A DNA stretch of 64,000 nucleotides. It comes from Chitinimonas prasina. GTDB taxonomy: Bacteria > Pseudomonadota > Gammaproteobacteria > Burkholderiales > Chitinimonadaceae. Position 1 is the first letter of the stretch; each line of letters starts with the position of its first letter. The notes beneath the pieces were generated by a model, which saw only the letters and a program-made list of their open reading frames with translations, did not search any database and was not told where the DNA came from. Both the position numbers and the translations under genes were made by a program. The stretch is from positions 1,392,117-1,456,116 of the forward strand of contig NZ_BSOG01000001.1 in the NCBI RefSeq assembly GCF_030160395.1, written 5' to 3'. Shown here one piece after another: positions 39,366 to 47,788 of the stretch.

Positions 39366-39782
39366 ATGACCACATTGCCGGCCATATTGCAGGAGCCCAT
39401 ACAGGCGCTGCTGGACGAAGGCGACAAGCAATTCGATAAGGGCCGCTTCGACGCTGCCCTGGCCAAGTACGAAGAGGCCCGCGCCCTCTTGCCCAGCGAT
39501 CTGGAACGCTGGGAAGCCAGTACCTGGGTGCTAGCTGCCATAGGCGACGCCTGCTTCCTGATGGGCGAGCACGACCGTGGCCAGCAGGCGCTGGCACAGG
39601 CATCGGAGTGTCCGGAAGGGTCAACCAACCCGTTTATCCAGCTGCGCCTGGGCCAGTGCGAGTTTGAACTGGGCCGGTTGGATCAGGCCGTAGTCGCGCT
39701 GAGCCTGGCCTATGCCACCGGTGGCGAAGAAGTATTCGAGGATGAAGACGCCAAGTATCGGGCCTGCGTGCACCAGCGTTAA
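39366..39782 (+). CDS. Small TPR protein
   Basis: 138 residues. Two to three TPR-like helical hairpins are visible: LLDEGDKQFDKGRFDAALAKYEEARALLP (about 15-43), LAAIGDACFLMGEHDRGQQALAQA (about 56-79) and LRLGQCEFELGRLDQAVVALSLAY (about 92-115). It has no signal peptide, so it is probably a cytosolic adaptor. Partners are unknown. A bidirectional terminator separates it from the convergent dehydrogenase gene. Confidence 0.75.
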   Translation: MTTLPAILQEPIQALLDEGDKQFDKGRFDAALAKYEEARALLPSDLERWEASTWVLAAIGDACFLMGEHDRGQQALAQASECPEGSTNPFIQLRLGQCEFELGRLDQAVVALSLAYATGGEEVFEDEDAKYRACVHQR

Positions 39783-39890
39783 TCAAGTAGGCCGAATGCG
39801 CGGCGCTTGCCTGGCCGCGCCGGGTACAGCCCCGGCGACTTCCAACTATCTGTCTGCCCTGCCCCGCATGATTGGTGGCCGGGAAAAGCA

Positions 39891-39918
39891 AAACAGCCCG
39901 GCTCAAGCCGGGCTGTTT
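39891..39918. terminator. Bidirectional terminator
   Basis: A 13-bp perfect stem (AAACAGCCCGGCT and its complement) lies between the convergent TPR and dehydrogenase genes. It is followed by TTTTGCTTTT on the minus strand and TTTC on the plus strand. Confidence 0.85.
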
Positions 39919-39962
39919 CACGTGGAGCCCTGGCTGTTGCGGCCAGGGCTGCACCATCATGC

Positions 39963-40994
39963 TCAACGCTTGAAGCGCAACTCCGCTACGCGGTCGGCTT
40001 CCACGCTGGTGGCGACGCCTTCGCGGGCAGCGCGCTCAAAGATCTCGGTGAGCGTGTCGCCGATGCGGCGTACATGGGCTTCCACTTCGTTCTCGGGCTT
40101 CTTCAGGTGCTCGTAGCAGACCTTGATGATGCCGCCAGCGTTGATGACGAAGTCGGGCACATAGAGTATGCCCTTCTGGCGCAGGAACTCACCAATGTCG
40201 GCGGTAGCCAGCTGGTTGTTGGCGCCGCCGGCCACGATCTTGACCTTGAGGCGGCCCAGGGTGTTGGGGTTCAGCGTGGCGCCCAGGGCGCAGGGGGCGT
40301 AGATATCGGCTTCCACGTCGTAGATGCTGTCCACCGGCACAACTTCGGCGCCCAGTTCGGTACGGGCACGTTCCAGCGCTGCCTGGTCGATGTCGGTGAC
40401 AATCAGCCTGGCGCCGGCCTGGCGCAGGCGGCGGGCATAGTCGAAGCCAACATTGCCTAAGCCCTGCAGGGCCACGACCAGGCCTTCCATGGAGTCACGC
40501 TTGAGGTGGTACTTCACGGCAGCCTGTGCGCCGACAAAGCAGCCCAGGGCGGTAAAGGGCGACGGATCACCAGTCTCGCCCAGGCCGGCCACATGGCGGG
40601 TCTTGCGGGCCACATGGGCCATGTCGTCGGTATTGGTGCCCACGTCTTCGGCCGTCACATAGCGGCCGCCCAGGCGCTCAAGTGCCTCTCCCAGAGCTTC
40701 GAACAGCGCAGGGGTCTTGTCGGTCTTGGGGTTGGCGATAATCACGCTCTTGCCGCCGCCGATGGGCAGGCCGGCAACGGCGTTTTTGTAGGTCATGCCG
40801 CGCGACAGGCGCAGTACATCGGTAACGGCGTCGGCTTCGCTGGCGTAGTTCCACATCCGGCAGCCGCCCATGGCGGGGCCCAGGTTGGTATTGTGGACAG
40901 CCAGGATGGCCTTGAGGCCCGACTTGGGCTCGGACACGAACACCACTTGCTCGTGGTTGTCGAAGTTGGGTTCGCTGAATACAAATGCGGTCAT
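39963..40994 (-). CDS. Leu/Phe/Val-type amino-acid dehydrogenase
   Basis: 343 residues from ATG 40994 (MTAFVFSEPNFDNHEQVVFVSEP). It should catalyse NAD-dependent oxidative deamination of a branched-chain or aromatic amino acid. LGPAMGGCRMW, GLPIGGGKSVI with the substrate-binding lysine and TAEDVGTNTDDMAHV belong to the Glu/Leu/Phe/Val dehydrogenase family; GLGNVGFDYARRLRQAGA is the Rossmann dinucleotide fold. The length fits leucine/phenylalanine dehydrogenases (about 350-370), not the longer glutamate dehydrogenases. Exact specificity cannot be read from sequence alone. A longer open frame to 41201 reads through the leader and is not convincing. Confidence 0.88.
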   Translation of the reverse strand: MTAFVFSEPNFDNHEQVVFVSEPKSGLKAILAVHNTNLGPAMGGCRMWNYASEADAVTDVLRLSRGMTYKNAVAGLPIGGGKSVIIANPKTDKTPALFEALGEALERLGGRYVTAEDVGTNTDDMAHVARKTRHVAGLGETGDPSPFTALGCFVGAQAAVKYHLKRDSMEGLVVALQGLGNVGFDYARRLRQAGARLIVTDIDQAALERARTELGAEVVPVDSIYDVEADIYAPCALGATLNPNTLGRLKVKIVAGGANNQLATADIGEFLRQKGILYVPDFVINAGGIIKVCYEHLKKPENEVEAHVRRIGDTLTEIFERAAREGVATSVEADRVAELRFKR

Positions 40995-41256
40995 GCTTTT
41001 GGCTCCGCGCGGAATGGCCGGCAACGCAAGCGAGAAGGCTTGGTCGGCAGGCTGGGTCCGCAGAAAAATCGTGTTTTTCGGGTCATGCAGCGCGGCGATA
41101 GACCACGCTGCCATGCGGTCGGCAATTGTGTCGCCAACCGAGGCCGAATCGTAATGCGGGATAGCCGTCGTGGCTAGGGTGTGTGCCTGATTTTTCAGCA
41201 ATATAGGATGGGCGGTCCCTGCCGCTTATGCGTGGCTGGCCTTCATCGACGGCCTC

Positions 41257-41340
41257 AAGGAGCGCCAGCGAGGCTCCCGCACGGCGGCGCGGGCGGGAGA
41301 GTCTATGGATTCAGGCTGCGCTGACATCCAGCGTCTCCTT
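41257..41340 (-). repeat. Dispersed repeat, inverted partial copy E
   Basis: On the minus strand: GTCAGCGCAGCCTGAAt, CTCTCCCGCCC, CGCCGTGcGGGAGCCTCGCTG and GCGCTC follow in the order of the copies at 45.8-46.3 kb. It lacks the GCGCCAGGG palindrome and part of the middle. It lies in the ~400-bp gap before the LysE-family gene, which holds no gene. Confidence 0.6.
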
Positions 41341-41390
41341 AGTGCCTGCCCTGCCCATCCCCCATCCATGACTTCAGCGCAAACAGGCCC

Positions 41391-42017
41391 TCAACCTCGC
41401 TTGAACGCCCCCAGCAGCACCCCGGCGGCCACGAAGGCACCACCGGCTGCGCGGTTGAACCAGCGCATGCGGCCGCTCTGCCGCAGCCAGCTGGCCAGGC
41501 GGGCGCCACCGCCGGCATACACACACATCCAGCCTGTCTCTATCAGCACAAAGGTCAGCAACAACAGGCTGGCCTGGCCGGCCATGGGTTGCTTGGCGTC
41601 GATGAACTGGGGAAAGAACGCCACCCCGAACAGGATGGCCTTGGGGTTGGAGAGGGCGATCAGCACGCCGATGCGAAAGCGCGCCCACCCGCTGTCGGCA
41701 TCGGGCCGGCCCTCGGTTTCCAGGCCATCGGCACTGGCGCGCCAGGTCTTGATGCCCAGGTAGATCAAATAGGCCGCCCCCACGTACTTGATGACGTCGA
41801 AAGCATGGCTGGAGGCCAGCAGCACCGCGCCCAGGCCGCCCAGCGAGATGGACAATATGACAGCCAGGCCGGCCAGCAGGCCCAGCATGGTGCTACTGGC
41901 GGTACGGCCCAGGCCATGGTGTATGCCGTGGGTCATGGCCAGCAACATATTGGGGCCGGGCGTGCCCGATATGACGAAGACGGCGCCGACATAGGCGAGC
42001 CAGAGTTGGAGGGACAT
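41391..42017 (-). CDS. LysE/RhtB-family amino-acid exporter
   Basis: 208 residues from ATG 42017. Five to six membrane segments and the family hallmark near the N-terminus (GAVFVISGTPGPNMLLAMTHGIHHGLGRT), plus the central FRIGVLIALSNPKAILFGVAFFPQF, identify the LysE/RhtB superfamily, which exports amino acids such as lysine, homoserine or threonine. The substrate cannot be assigned. It lies near the amino-acid dehydrogenase but the two are separated by a repeat and are probably not in one operon. Confidence 0.88.
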   Translation of the reverse strand: MSLQLWLAYVGAVFVISGTPGPNMLLAMTHGIHHGLGRTASSTMLGLLAGLAVILSISLGGLGAVLLASSHAFDVIKYVGAAYLIYLGIKTWRASADGLETEGRPDADSGWARFRIGVLIALSNPKAILFGVAFFPQFIDAKQPMAGQASLLLLTFVLIETGWMCVYAGGGARLASWLRQSGRMRWFNRAAGGAFVAAGVLLGAFKRG

Positions 42018-42195
42018 GACAGCCTGCCTGTAGCGTGAGCGGAGAGTAGGACGCATGCTAACGCCTACGGCCAGGTCGGGCAAAATCCCGGTTTTATCGT
42101 AAGCTTGCCGGTATTCATCGCAGCCTGTCTCCCCCATGCGCCTGACCTTACCTGGAGTCCCTCCTGTGCTTCATCAACTCACGGGAGATCCCATC

Positions 42196-42267
42196 ATGCA
42201 AATCAAGGCTTTGTTGTTGTCGGTTGCTGTCGCTGGCGCATTGAATGTACCGCTCGCGGCTGCATAA
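42196..42267 (+). pseudogene. 23-residue signal-peptide-only ORF (possible broken secreted protein)
   Basis: The frame ATG...TAA encodes MQIKALLLSVAVAGALNVPLAAA (shown for its features: lysine, hydrophobic core, AAA cleavage site), preceded by GGGAGA at a good distance. Translation stops exactly where a mature protein would begin. In the same frame after TAA, 18 codons follow (RPGVPAGWRAAGQVGKQF) to a second stop. It may be a secreted micro-protein interrupted by a nonsense mutation, or a chance reading frame. Confidence 0.35.
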
Positions 42268-42448
42268 CGGCCCGGCGTACCCGCCGGCTGGCGTGCTGCT
42301 GGCCAGGTCGGCAAGCAGTTCTAGGTAGGGTTATCAGTAGCTGTTCAAGCAGATGTAGCGTCGGTGCCTGCCGGCTCGCCCGTTATGGGTTAGGGACAGC
42401 GCAGGCGCCAGTGGACGGGTAAGCAGCCATAACCCTCAGTCCCAAAAA

Positions 42449-42476
42449 CAAAGAGCCGGCATAAGCCGGCTCTTTG
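42449..42476. terminator. Terminator downstream of grxD (bidirectional stem)
   Basis: A 12-bp perfect stem CAAAGAGCCGGC and its complement around ATAA. On the minus strand it is followed by a T-rich run (TTTTTGGG), which suits grxD. Confidence 0.82.
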
Positions 42477-42495
42477 CATGGGGGCAGAACAGCGC

Positions 42496-42810
42496 TTAGC
42501 TGGTCAGGCCTTCCAGCAGCTTCTGCAGTTCGCCGCTCTGGTACATCTCGCCCACGATGTCCGAACCGCCGACGAATTCGCCACGGATATAGAGCTGGGG
42601 GATGGTGGGCCAGTTGGCGAATTCCTTGATGCCCTGGCGGACTTCATCGTCGGTCAGCACATTGACGGCAGCAAAGTTCACATTGCAGGCCTTGAGTATG
42701 CTGACTGCCTTGGCCGAGAAGCCGCACTGCGGGAAGGTGGGCGTACCCTTCATGTACAGCACGACCGGGTTTTCGGTGACGGTTTGGCGGATTTTTTCCT
42801 GGGTATCCAT
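42496..42810 (-). CDS. grxD: Monothiol glutaredoxin (Grx4 type)
   Basis: 104 residues. The CGFS active site in TFPQCGFSAKAV, together with NWPTIPQLYIRGEFVGGSDIV, identifies a class II monothiol glutaredoxin that binds a [2Fe-2S] cluster with glutathione and delivers Fe-S clusters. It is a single-gene unit with its own terminator. Length and motifs are typical. Confidence 0.95.
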   Translation of the reverse strand: MDTQEKIRQTVTENPVVLYMKGTPTFPQCGFSAKAVSILKACNVNFAAVNVLTDDEVRQGIKEFANWPTIPQLYIRGEFVGGSDIVGEMYQSGELQKLLEGLTS

Positions 42811-42915
42811 GACACTCCTCGCAGGCCATCGGGCGGCCGGTTGCGTAATAGCTGATTAATTCAGTCGGGAATTTTACGCGGTGGCCGGTGTGGCCGGCAA
42901 GCCTGCTGATCGGTT

Positions 42916-43434
42916 TCAGTCAAACAGCGCCAGGTTGCTGCCCGGCTGCGGCTTGTGCTGGCGCTCGAACGCCAGCAAGGCCTGCTTGCGTGGCAGGCCG
43001 CCGGCGTAGCCGGTCAGCGAGCCATCACCGCCGATGACGCGGTGACAGGGCACGATCAGGCCGATGGGGTTGGTGGCGTTGGCACGCCCCACCGCACGGG
43101 CGGCACCGGGCTGGCCCAGGGCCTGCGCCAGCTCACCATAACTGATCGTCTCGCCATAGGGTATCTGTACCAGGGCCGCCCAGACTGCGTGCTGGAAAGG
43201 CGTGCCGCTGGGCGCCAGTGGCAGCGTAAACTGCTGCCGGGTGCCGGCCAGGTATTCGCGCAACTGGGCCATCACCGCCGCCAGGCGGCGGGCGTCGTGC
43301 CGTGCGCCTGCGGCAACGGCCGTGGTTTCGGCATGGTCGAAGAAGCTCATGCTCAGCAAGCCACCCTGGCCGTTGACCTGCGCCACCATGCGGCCGAAGG
43401 GCGAGTCCATGGCGTCCCAGTAACGGTCGCTCAT
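42916..43434 (-). CDS. ogt: Methylated-DNA--protein-cysteine methyltransferase
   Basis: 172 residues from ATG 43434 (MSDRYWDAMDSPFG). It removes alkyl groups from O6-alkylguanine in a suicide reaction. The acceptor is Cys130 in IVPCHRVIG, and the DNA-binding helix-turn-helix shows IPYGETISYGELAQALGQP with the arginine finger in ARAVGRANATNP. Its ATG overlaps the stop of the Ada-AlkA gene (ATGA), so the two form a coupled alkylation-repair operon. Confidence 0.93.
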   Translation of the reverse strand: MSDRYWDAMDSPFGRMVAQVNGQGGLLSMSFFDHAETTAVAAGARHDARRLAAVMAQLREYLAGTRQQFTLPLAPSGTPFQHAVWAALVQIPYGETISYGELAQALGQPGAARAVGRANATNPIGLIVPCHRVIGGDGSLTGYAGGLPRKQALLAFERQHKPQPGSNLALFD

Positions 43435-44873
43435 GCTGCCTCCTCGCTGGCCAGGGGTTTGAGGCTGGCCCACAGGCGGGCGGTGGCCAGGCTGCGATGC
43501 GGCGCGTAGCAGGCCATCAGCGCCTGGGTCTGGGCGGCATCGGGCCGTTGTGGCAGGGCAAACTGGCGCTGCAGGGCGGCGACCAGGCCGGCGTCGCCCA
43601 CCGGCACGCAGTCGGCAAAACCGGCCCCCCGCAGCAGCGTGTATTGCGCCGTCCAGGGGCCAATACCGCGCAGTGCGGTGAGCCGCCGCAGGGCAGCCGG
43701 TGCCGATTGATACGGCAGCTGCTCGATATCAATGCCATGCTCGACCAGATGCCGGGCCGTGTCGACCAGATAGCTGGCCTTGGAGCGGGAAAACTTGCGC
43801 TCGCACAGCAAGGCTGGGTCCAGCGCGGCCACGGCAGCAGGGCTGGGATGGGCCTGCATGCCCTCGCCAGCATCGGCGCCCGCCAGCAGGATGACCTGCC
43901 GGCGCAGCTGGCCGGCAAACGTCAGGTTCACCTGCTGGCCGACTATGGCCCACACCAGGGCCTCCCACACGCTGGCGCTGAGCGGGAACACTAGGCCCGG
44001 TTGGCTGGCCTGCAGTTGCAAGGCTAGTGGGTCGCTCAGGGTTTCTTCCTGCGGGCGCCATAGACCCAGGCAGCGTAGTGCGGCCAGGTGGGCGGCCGCC
44101 ATGGTGGCCGGCACAAGCCTTTGTTCGCTGGCAACTTCGCAATGGGCCTGGCCCGGCGCCAGGGTCAGGCTCAGCCGGATGGCCTGCCCCTGGACCAGCA
44201 GGGCCTTGCAGAGGTGGTTGCCGCTGCGCCGCTCGGCGGGGCCGTCAGGGTCGCGGCCCAGGTAGGCCAGCACCTCGGCGCTGCGGTAAGCCTGCGGCAG
44301 GCGCAGGGTGAAGCTGCTGCCGGCCAGCATGCTGCGGTAGCAGCCCGGTGTCATGCCCTGCTCAGCCAGGAACTGGCGGTGGAAGGTGGCTTCGCTGCGA
44401 TAGCCCACGGCGTAGGCGATATCGGCGATGGCGGTGTCGGACGCTTGCAGGTGCCTGAGGGTGGCCAGTTGGCGGGCATGGCGCAGCAGGGCTGCCGGGC
44501 TGGTATGGCCATGCTCGCGGCAAAGGGTGCCCAGCTTGGTACGGGATACCCCGGCCAGGCGGGCCAGTGCAGCCAGGTCGGCAACTTCGCTGCAGTCGGC
44601 CAGCAGGCGAGTCTGCAAGCCTTCATAGATGGCTTCGTCGCTACCCTGGCCCCGGTAGAACAGATCGGGTCGGCAGCGCAGGCAGGGGCGCAGTCCGGCA
44701 GCGCGGGCAGCCGCCTCATCGGCAAAGAAGCGAACATTCTCTAGCTTGGGCTTGCGCGCAGGGCAGGATGGCAGGCAATAGATGCCCGTGGTCAGCACGC
44801 CTGTCAGAAAACGGCCGTTGTAGCGGACATCGCGGTCCAGTATGCGCTGGTAGCGCTCGGTATCGGTAACCAT
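43431..44873 (-). CDS. Ada regulatory domain fused to AlkA 3-methyladenine DNA glycosylase
   Basis: 480 residues with three parts. Residues 1-75 are the Ada zinc domain with Cys33, Cys37, Cys64 and Cys67 (TTGIYCLPSCPARK, GLRPCLRC), where Cys33 would take methyl groups from phosphotriesters and act as damage sensor. Residues of about 85-185 hold an AraC-type double HTH (YAVGYRSEATFHRQFLAEQGMTP). About 190-475 is AlkA-like, with the helix-hairpin-helix LTALRGIGPWTAQYTLLRG and the catalytic Asp in VPVGDAGL. The fusion would both sense damage and excise alkylated bases, and probably activates its own operon with ogt. The same fusion is known in mycobacteria and other bacteria. Confidence 0.9.
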   Translation of the reverse strand: MVTDTERYQRILDRDVRYNGRFLTGVLTTGIYCLPSCPARKPKLENVRFFADEAAARAAGLRPCLRCRPDLFYRGQGSDEAIYEGLQTRLLADCSEVADLAALARLAGVSRTKLGTLCREHGHTSPAALLRHARQLATLRHLQASDTAIADIAYAVGYRSEATFHRQFLAEQGMTPGCYRSMLAGSSFTLRLPQAYRSAEVLAYLGRDPDGPAERRSGNHLCKALLVQGQAIRLSLTLAPGQAHCEVASEQRLVPATMAAAHLAALRCLGLWRPQEETLSDPLALQLQASQPGLVFPLSASVWEALVWAIVGQQVNLTFAGQLRRQVILLAGADAGEGMQAHPSPAAVAALDPALLCERKFSRSKASYLVDTARHLVEHGIDIEQLPYQSAPAALRRLTALRGIGPWTAQYTLLRGAGFADCVPVGDAGLVAALQRQFALPQRPDAAQTQALMACYAPHRSLATARLWASLKPLASEEAA

Positions 44874-45032
44874 GGCGGCAGTCTAGCGCGAGCTGGGGGT
44901 TTGCGACTGTCATCGCTGACGCTGGAATTGGCGGGAGCGAGATAGTCTGCAATCAGTTCAGTTTGCGTTAACCCTATCAGGCGCTCAATGCCGTTCAAGG
45001 TACTACAACCCCGAACGGCCAAGGAGGCTGAA

Positions 45033-45797
45033 ATGAACACCAAGAAGCTGATCGCCCTGTTGCTTGCCACCGCCTCGCTCGGCGCCCTGGCCCAGCGTGG
45101 CAACCTGGTTGAGATCCAGGTGGAAGACCGTTACGGTCGTGACTACCGTGAATACCAGCACCGTGGCAGTGCCTGGGTGGCAGGCGAGCAAGGCGAGGCC
45201 TATCAGGTAAGGCTGCGCAATCTTACCGACGAGCGGGTGCTGGTGGTGTTGTCGGTAGACGGCATCAACGCTGTCAGCGGTGAGACTGCCGGCTACCAGC
45301 AGGCCGGCTATGTGCTGGAACCCCACGGTGACACCGTCGTGTCGGGCTGGCGCAAATCTATGGGCAGCGTAGCCCGCTTCTACTTTACCGACCTGGGTGA
45401 CAGCTACGCTGACCGTACCGGCAGGCCGGACGAAGTAGGCGTGATAGGCGCCGCCGTGTTCCGCGAGCGTCGCTATATTCCACCCGTGGTGATCGCCCGT
45501 GATCGCGATGCCCGGGCCATGGAAGAGAGCTCACCGCGCGCAAAGTCGGCGCCGTCCGCCGCGCCGCAGATGGGCACCGGCCACGGTGAGATCGAGGACT
45601 CGCAGGCTCGCCGTACCCGGTTCGAGCGGGCCAGCACCCAACCATCCGACCGCCTGGCCCTGCGCTACGACAGCCGCCGTAACCTGGTAGCAGCCGGGGT
45701 GATACCGGGCCGTCGCCATCAGCGCGACGAACCCAACCCCTTCCCGCAAGAAGGCTTCACCCCCGACCCACCGCGTTACGGCTGGAATCGCCGGTGA
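45033..45797 (+). CDS. Exported protein of unknown function
   Basis: 254 residues from ATG 45033, preceded by AAGGAGG. A signal peptide (MNTKKLIALLLATASLGALA) precedes a beta-rich domain (VEIQVEDRYGRDYREYQ, GEAYQVRLRNLTDERVLVVLSVDGINAVSGETAGY, GYVLEPHGDTVVSGWRKS, ARFYFTDLGDSYADRTGRPDEVGVIGAAVF), then a basic low-complexity tail rich in Arg, Ser and Pro. I do not recall a named family; the central domain looks conserved and may be a periplasmic beta-sandwich. It stands alone, followed by the tandem repeats. Confidence 0.72.
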   Translation: MNTKKLIALLLATASLGALAQRGNLVEIQVEDRYGRDYREYQHRGSAWVAGEQGEAYQVRLRNLTDERVLVVLSVDGINAVSGETAGYQQAGYVLEPHGDTVVSGWRKSMGSVARFYFTDLGDSYADRTGRPDEVGVIGAAVFRERRYIPPVVIARDRDARAMEESSPRAKSAPSAAPQMGTGHGEIEDSQARRTRFERASTQPSDRLALRYDSRRNLVAAGVIPGRRHQRDEPNPFPQEGFTPDPPRYGWNRR

Positions 45798-45813
45798 GAG
45801 CCTGTTATGGGCT

Positions 45814-46296
45814 TGAGTCTGGGATGGGTGATGACGTGAGCAGCAGGCGCCAGGGGAACCCTGGCGCTGGACGCCAGCGCAGCCTGAACCGGTAGGCTCT
45901 TCCTTGATTGAATCCACACCCCCCGCCCTCGCCGCCGCGAGGGAGCCTCGCTGACGCTCGTTATCTCTCTGAATGGGCTTCAGCGGGTGCTATGGACTCA
46001 GGTCTGGGATGGGTGATGAAGGATTGAGCAGGCGCCAGGGGGCTGGCGCTAAACGTCAGCGCAGCCTGAACCAGTAGGTTCTCCCCTGATTTATTCCCAC
46101 TCTCCCGCCCTCACCGCCGTGAGGGAGCCTCGCTGACGCTCGTTAGCGAGCCTTTCATGGGCTGAGGGCATCGATGGGTGCGACGCCTGAGCAGGCGCCA
46201 GCGCAGCCTGAACTGGTAGGCTATTCCTTGATTTATTCCACACCCCCCGCCCTCGCTGCCGTGATGGGAGTTCACGTTGCGAGGTGCGTGGGGTGG
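45814..46296 (+). repeat. Three tandem copies (B, C, D) of the dispersed repeat
   Basis: Copies begin near 45814, 45986 and 46148. Shared landmarks in order: GGGATGGGTGA-like start, GCAGGCGCCAG(GG)...(CCC)TGGCGC, CAGCGCAGCCTGAAC, GTAGGyTcTtCC, TGATTtATTCCACaC, CCGCCCTCrCyGCCGTGAGGG, AGCCTCGCTGACGCTCGTTA. Copy D carries CACGTTGC and GTGCGTGG, also found in copy A. The ~500-bp gap between the exported-protein gene and gatB holds no gene. Function is unknown. Confidence 0.78.
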
Positions 46297-46301
46297 GAGC
46301 G

Positions 46302-47729
46302 TCAGCCCAGCTTGCGCTTGAGTACTTCGTTCACCTGCGCCGGGTTGGCCTTGCCCTTGCTGGCCTTCATGCATTGGCCGACCAGGGCGTTGAAGGCTTT
46401 TTCCTTGCCGGACTTGTACTCCTCCACCATGGCGGCATTGGCGGCCAGTACTTCGTCGATGATGGCTTCGATGGCGCCGGTGTCGCTTTCCTGCTTGAGC
46501 CCGTCGCGTTCGATGATGGCATCGGCGCTGTCACCCGCTTCCCACATCTTTTTCAGCACATCCTTGGCGGTCTTGTTGTTGATGGTGCCATCCATCACGC
46601 GGCGTATCAGCAGCGCCAGGGCGTCGGCGGCAACCGGGCTGTCGGCGATGTCGCGCTCTTCGCGGTTCAGCGTGGCCGAGATTTCGCCCATGATCCAGTT
46701 GCTGGCCAGCTTGGCATCGGCACCGGCAGCCACGGTGGCTTCGTAGTAGCTGGCCATGGCCTTGCTGGAAGTCAGGGTGGCGGCATCATAGGCGGGGATG
46801 CCGTATTGCGACTGGAAGCGGGCCTGCATGGCTTCCGGCAGCTCGGGCAGCTCGCTGCGCACCCGCTCTATCCAGGCCTCGTCTATCACCAGCGGCGGCA
46901 GGTCCGGGTCGGGGAAGTAGCGGTAGTCATGTGCATCTTCCTTGCTACGCATCATGCGGGTCTGGCCGCTATCGGGGTCGAATAGCACGGTGGCCTGCTG
47001 GATCTTGTGGCCGTCTTCGATCTGTTCGATCTGCCACTGCACCTCGTACTTGATCGCCTGTTCCATGAACTTGAAGCTGTTCAGGTTCTTGATTTCGCGC
47101 CGGGTGCCAAACTCCTTCTGGCCCAGCGGGCGTACCGAGACGTTGACGTCGCAGCGGAAGCTACCTTCCTGCATATTGCCGTCGCAGATTCCTATCCAGG
47201 TCACCAGGCTGTGCAAAGCCTTGGCATAGGCGATGGCTTCGGCGGCCGAGCGCATTTCCGGCTCCGAGACGATCTCCAGCAAGGGTGTGCCGGCACGGTT
47301 CAGGTCGATGCCGCTCATGCCGTGGAAGTCTTCGTGCACCGATTTGCCGGCGTCTTCTTCCAGGTGGGCGCGGGTCAGGTTGATCACCTTGTCCTGGTCG
47401 CCTACCCGTATGGTGACCTGGCCACCCTCGACCACCGGCACTTCAAACTGGCTGATCTGGTAGCCCTTGGGTAGATCCGGGTAGAAGTAGTTCTTGCGGG
47501 CGAAGATGGACTTGCGGTTGATCTTGGCGCCGATGGCCAGACCGAACTGTATGGCTTTTTCCACCGCCGCGCGGTTCATCACCGGCAGCACGCCGGGCAG
47601 GGCGATATCCACCGCACTGGCCTGGGTATTGGGCTCATTGCCAAACCTGGTGCTGCTGGCCGAGAAGATTTTCGACTGGGTCGAGAGCTGGGTGTGGATT
47701 TCCAGCCCGATAACGACTTCCCATTGCAT
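46302..47729 (-). CDS. gatB: Asp/Glu-tRNA amidotransferase subunit B
   Basis: 475 residues from ATG 47729, chosen because GAAGGA lies upstream and the protein then starts [23 protein letters not shown] as in other GatB proteins; an ATG six codons earlier is less likely. GatB binds the misacylated tRNA and activates it with ATP so that GatA-derived ammonia yields Gln-tRNA or Asn-tRNA. The [23 protein letters not shown] and [11 protein letters not shown] motifs are present, and the C-terminal YqeY-like tail ends in [14 protein letters not shown]. It follows gatA by about 60 bp. Confidence 0.96.
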   Translation of the reverse strand: MQWEVVIGLEIHTQLSTQSKIFSASSTRFGNEPNTQASAVDIALPGVLPVMNRAAVEKAIQFGLAIGAKINRKSIFARKNYFYPDLPKGYQISQFEVPVVEGGQVTIRVGDQDKVINLTRAHLEEDAGKSVHEDFHGMSGIDLNRAGTPLLEIVSEPEMRSAAEAIAYAKALHSLVTWIGICDGNMQEGSFRCDVNVSVRPLGQKEFGTRREIKNLNSFKFMEQAIKYEVQWQIEQIEDGHKIQQATVLFDPDSGQTRMMRSKEDAHDYRYFPDPDLPPLVIDEAWIERVRSELPELPEAMQARFQSQYGIPAYDAATLTSSKAMASYYEATVAAGADAKLASNWIMGEISATLNREERDIADSPVAADALALLIRRVMDGTINNKTAKDVLKKMWEAGDSADAIIERDGLKQESDTGAIEAIIDEVLAANAAMVEEYKSGKEKAFNALVGQCMKASKGKANPAQVNEVLKRKLG

Positions 47730-47788
47730 CTTGCGTATTCCTTCCATGACTGGGCCGCCGGGACGGCCTGTCGATTGATCCCTGTTGC

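Noticed and set aside
40995-41201. 69-codon N-terminal extension of the amino-acid dehydrogenase
   Set aside because: Homologues start close to the chosen ATG, and the extension reads like leader DNA without conserved features.
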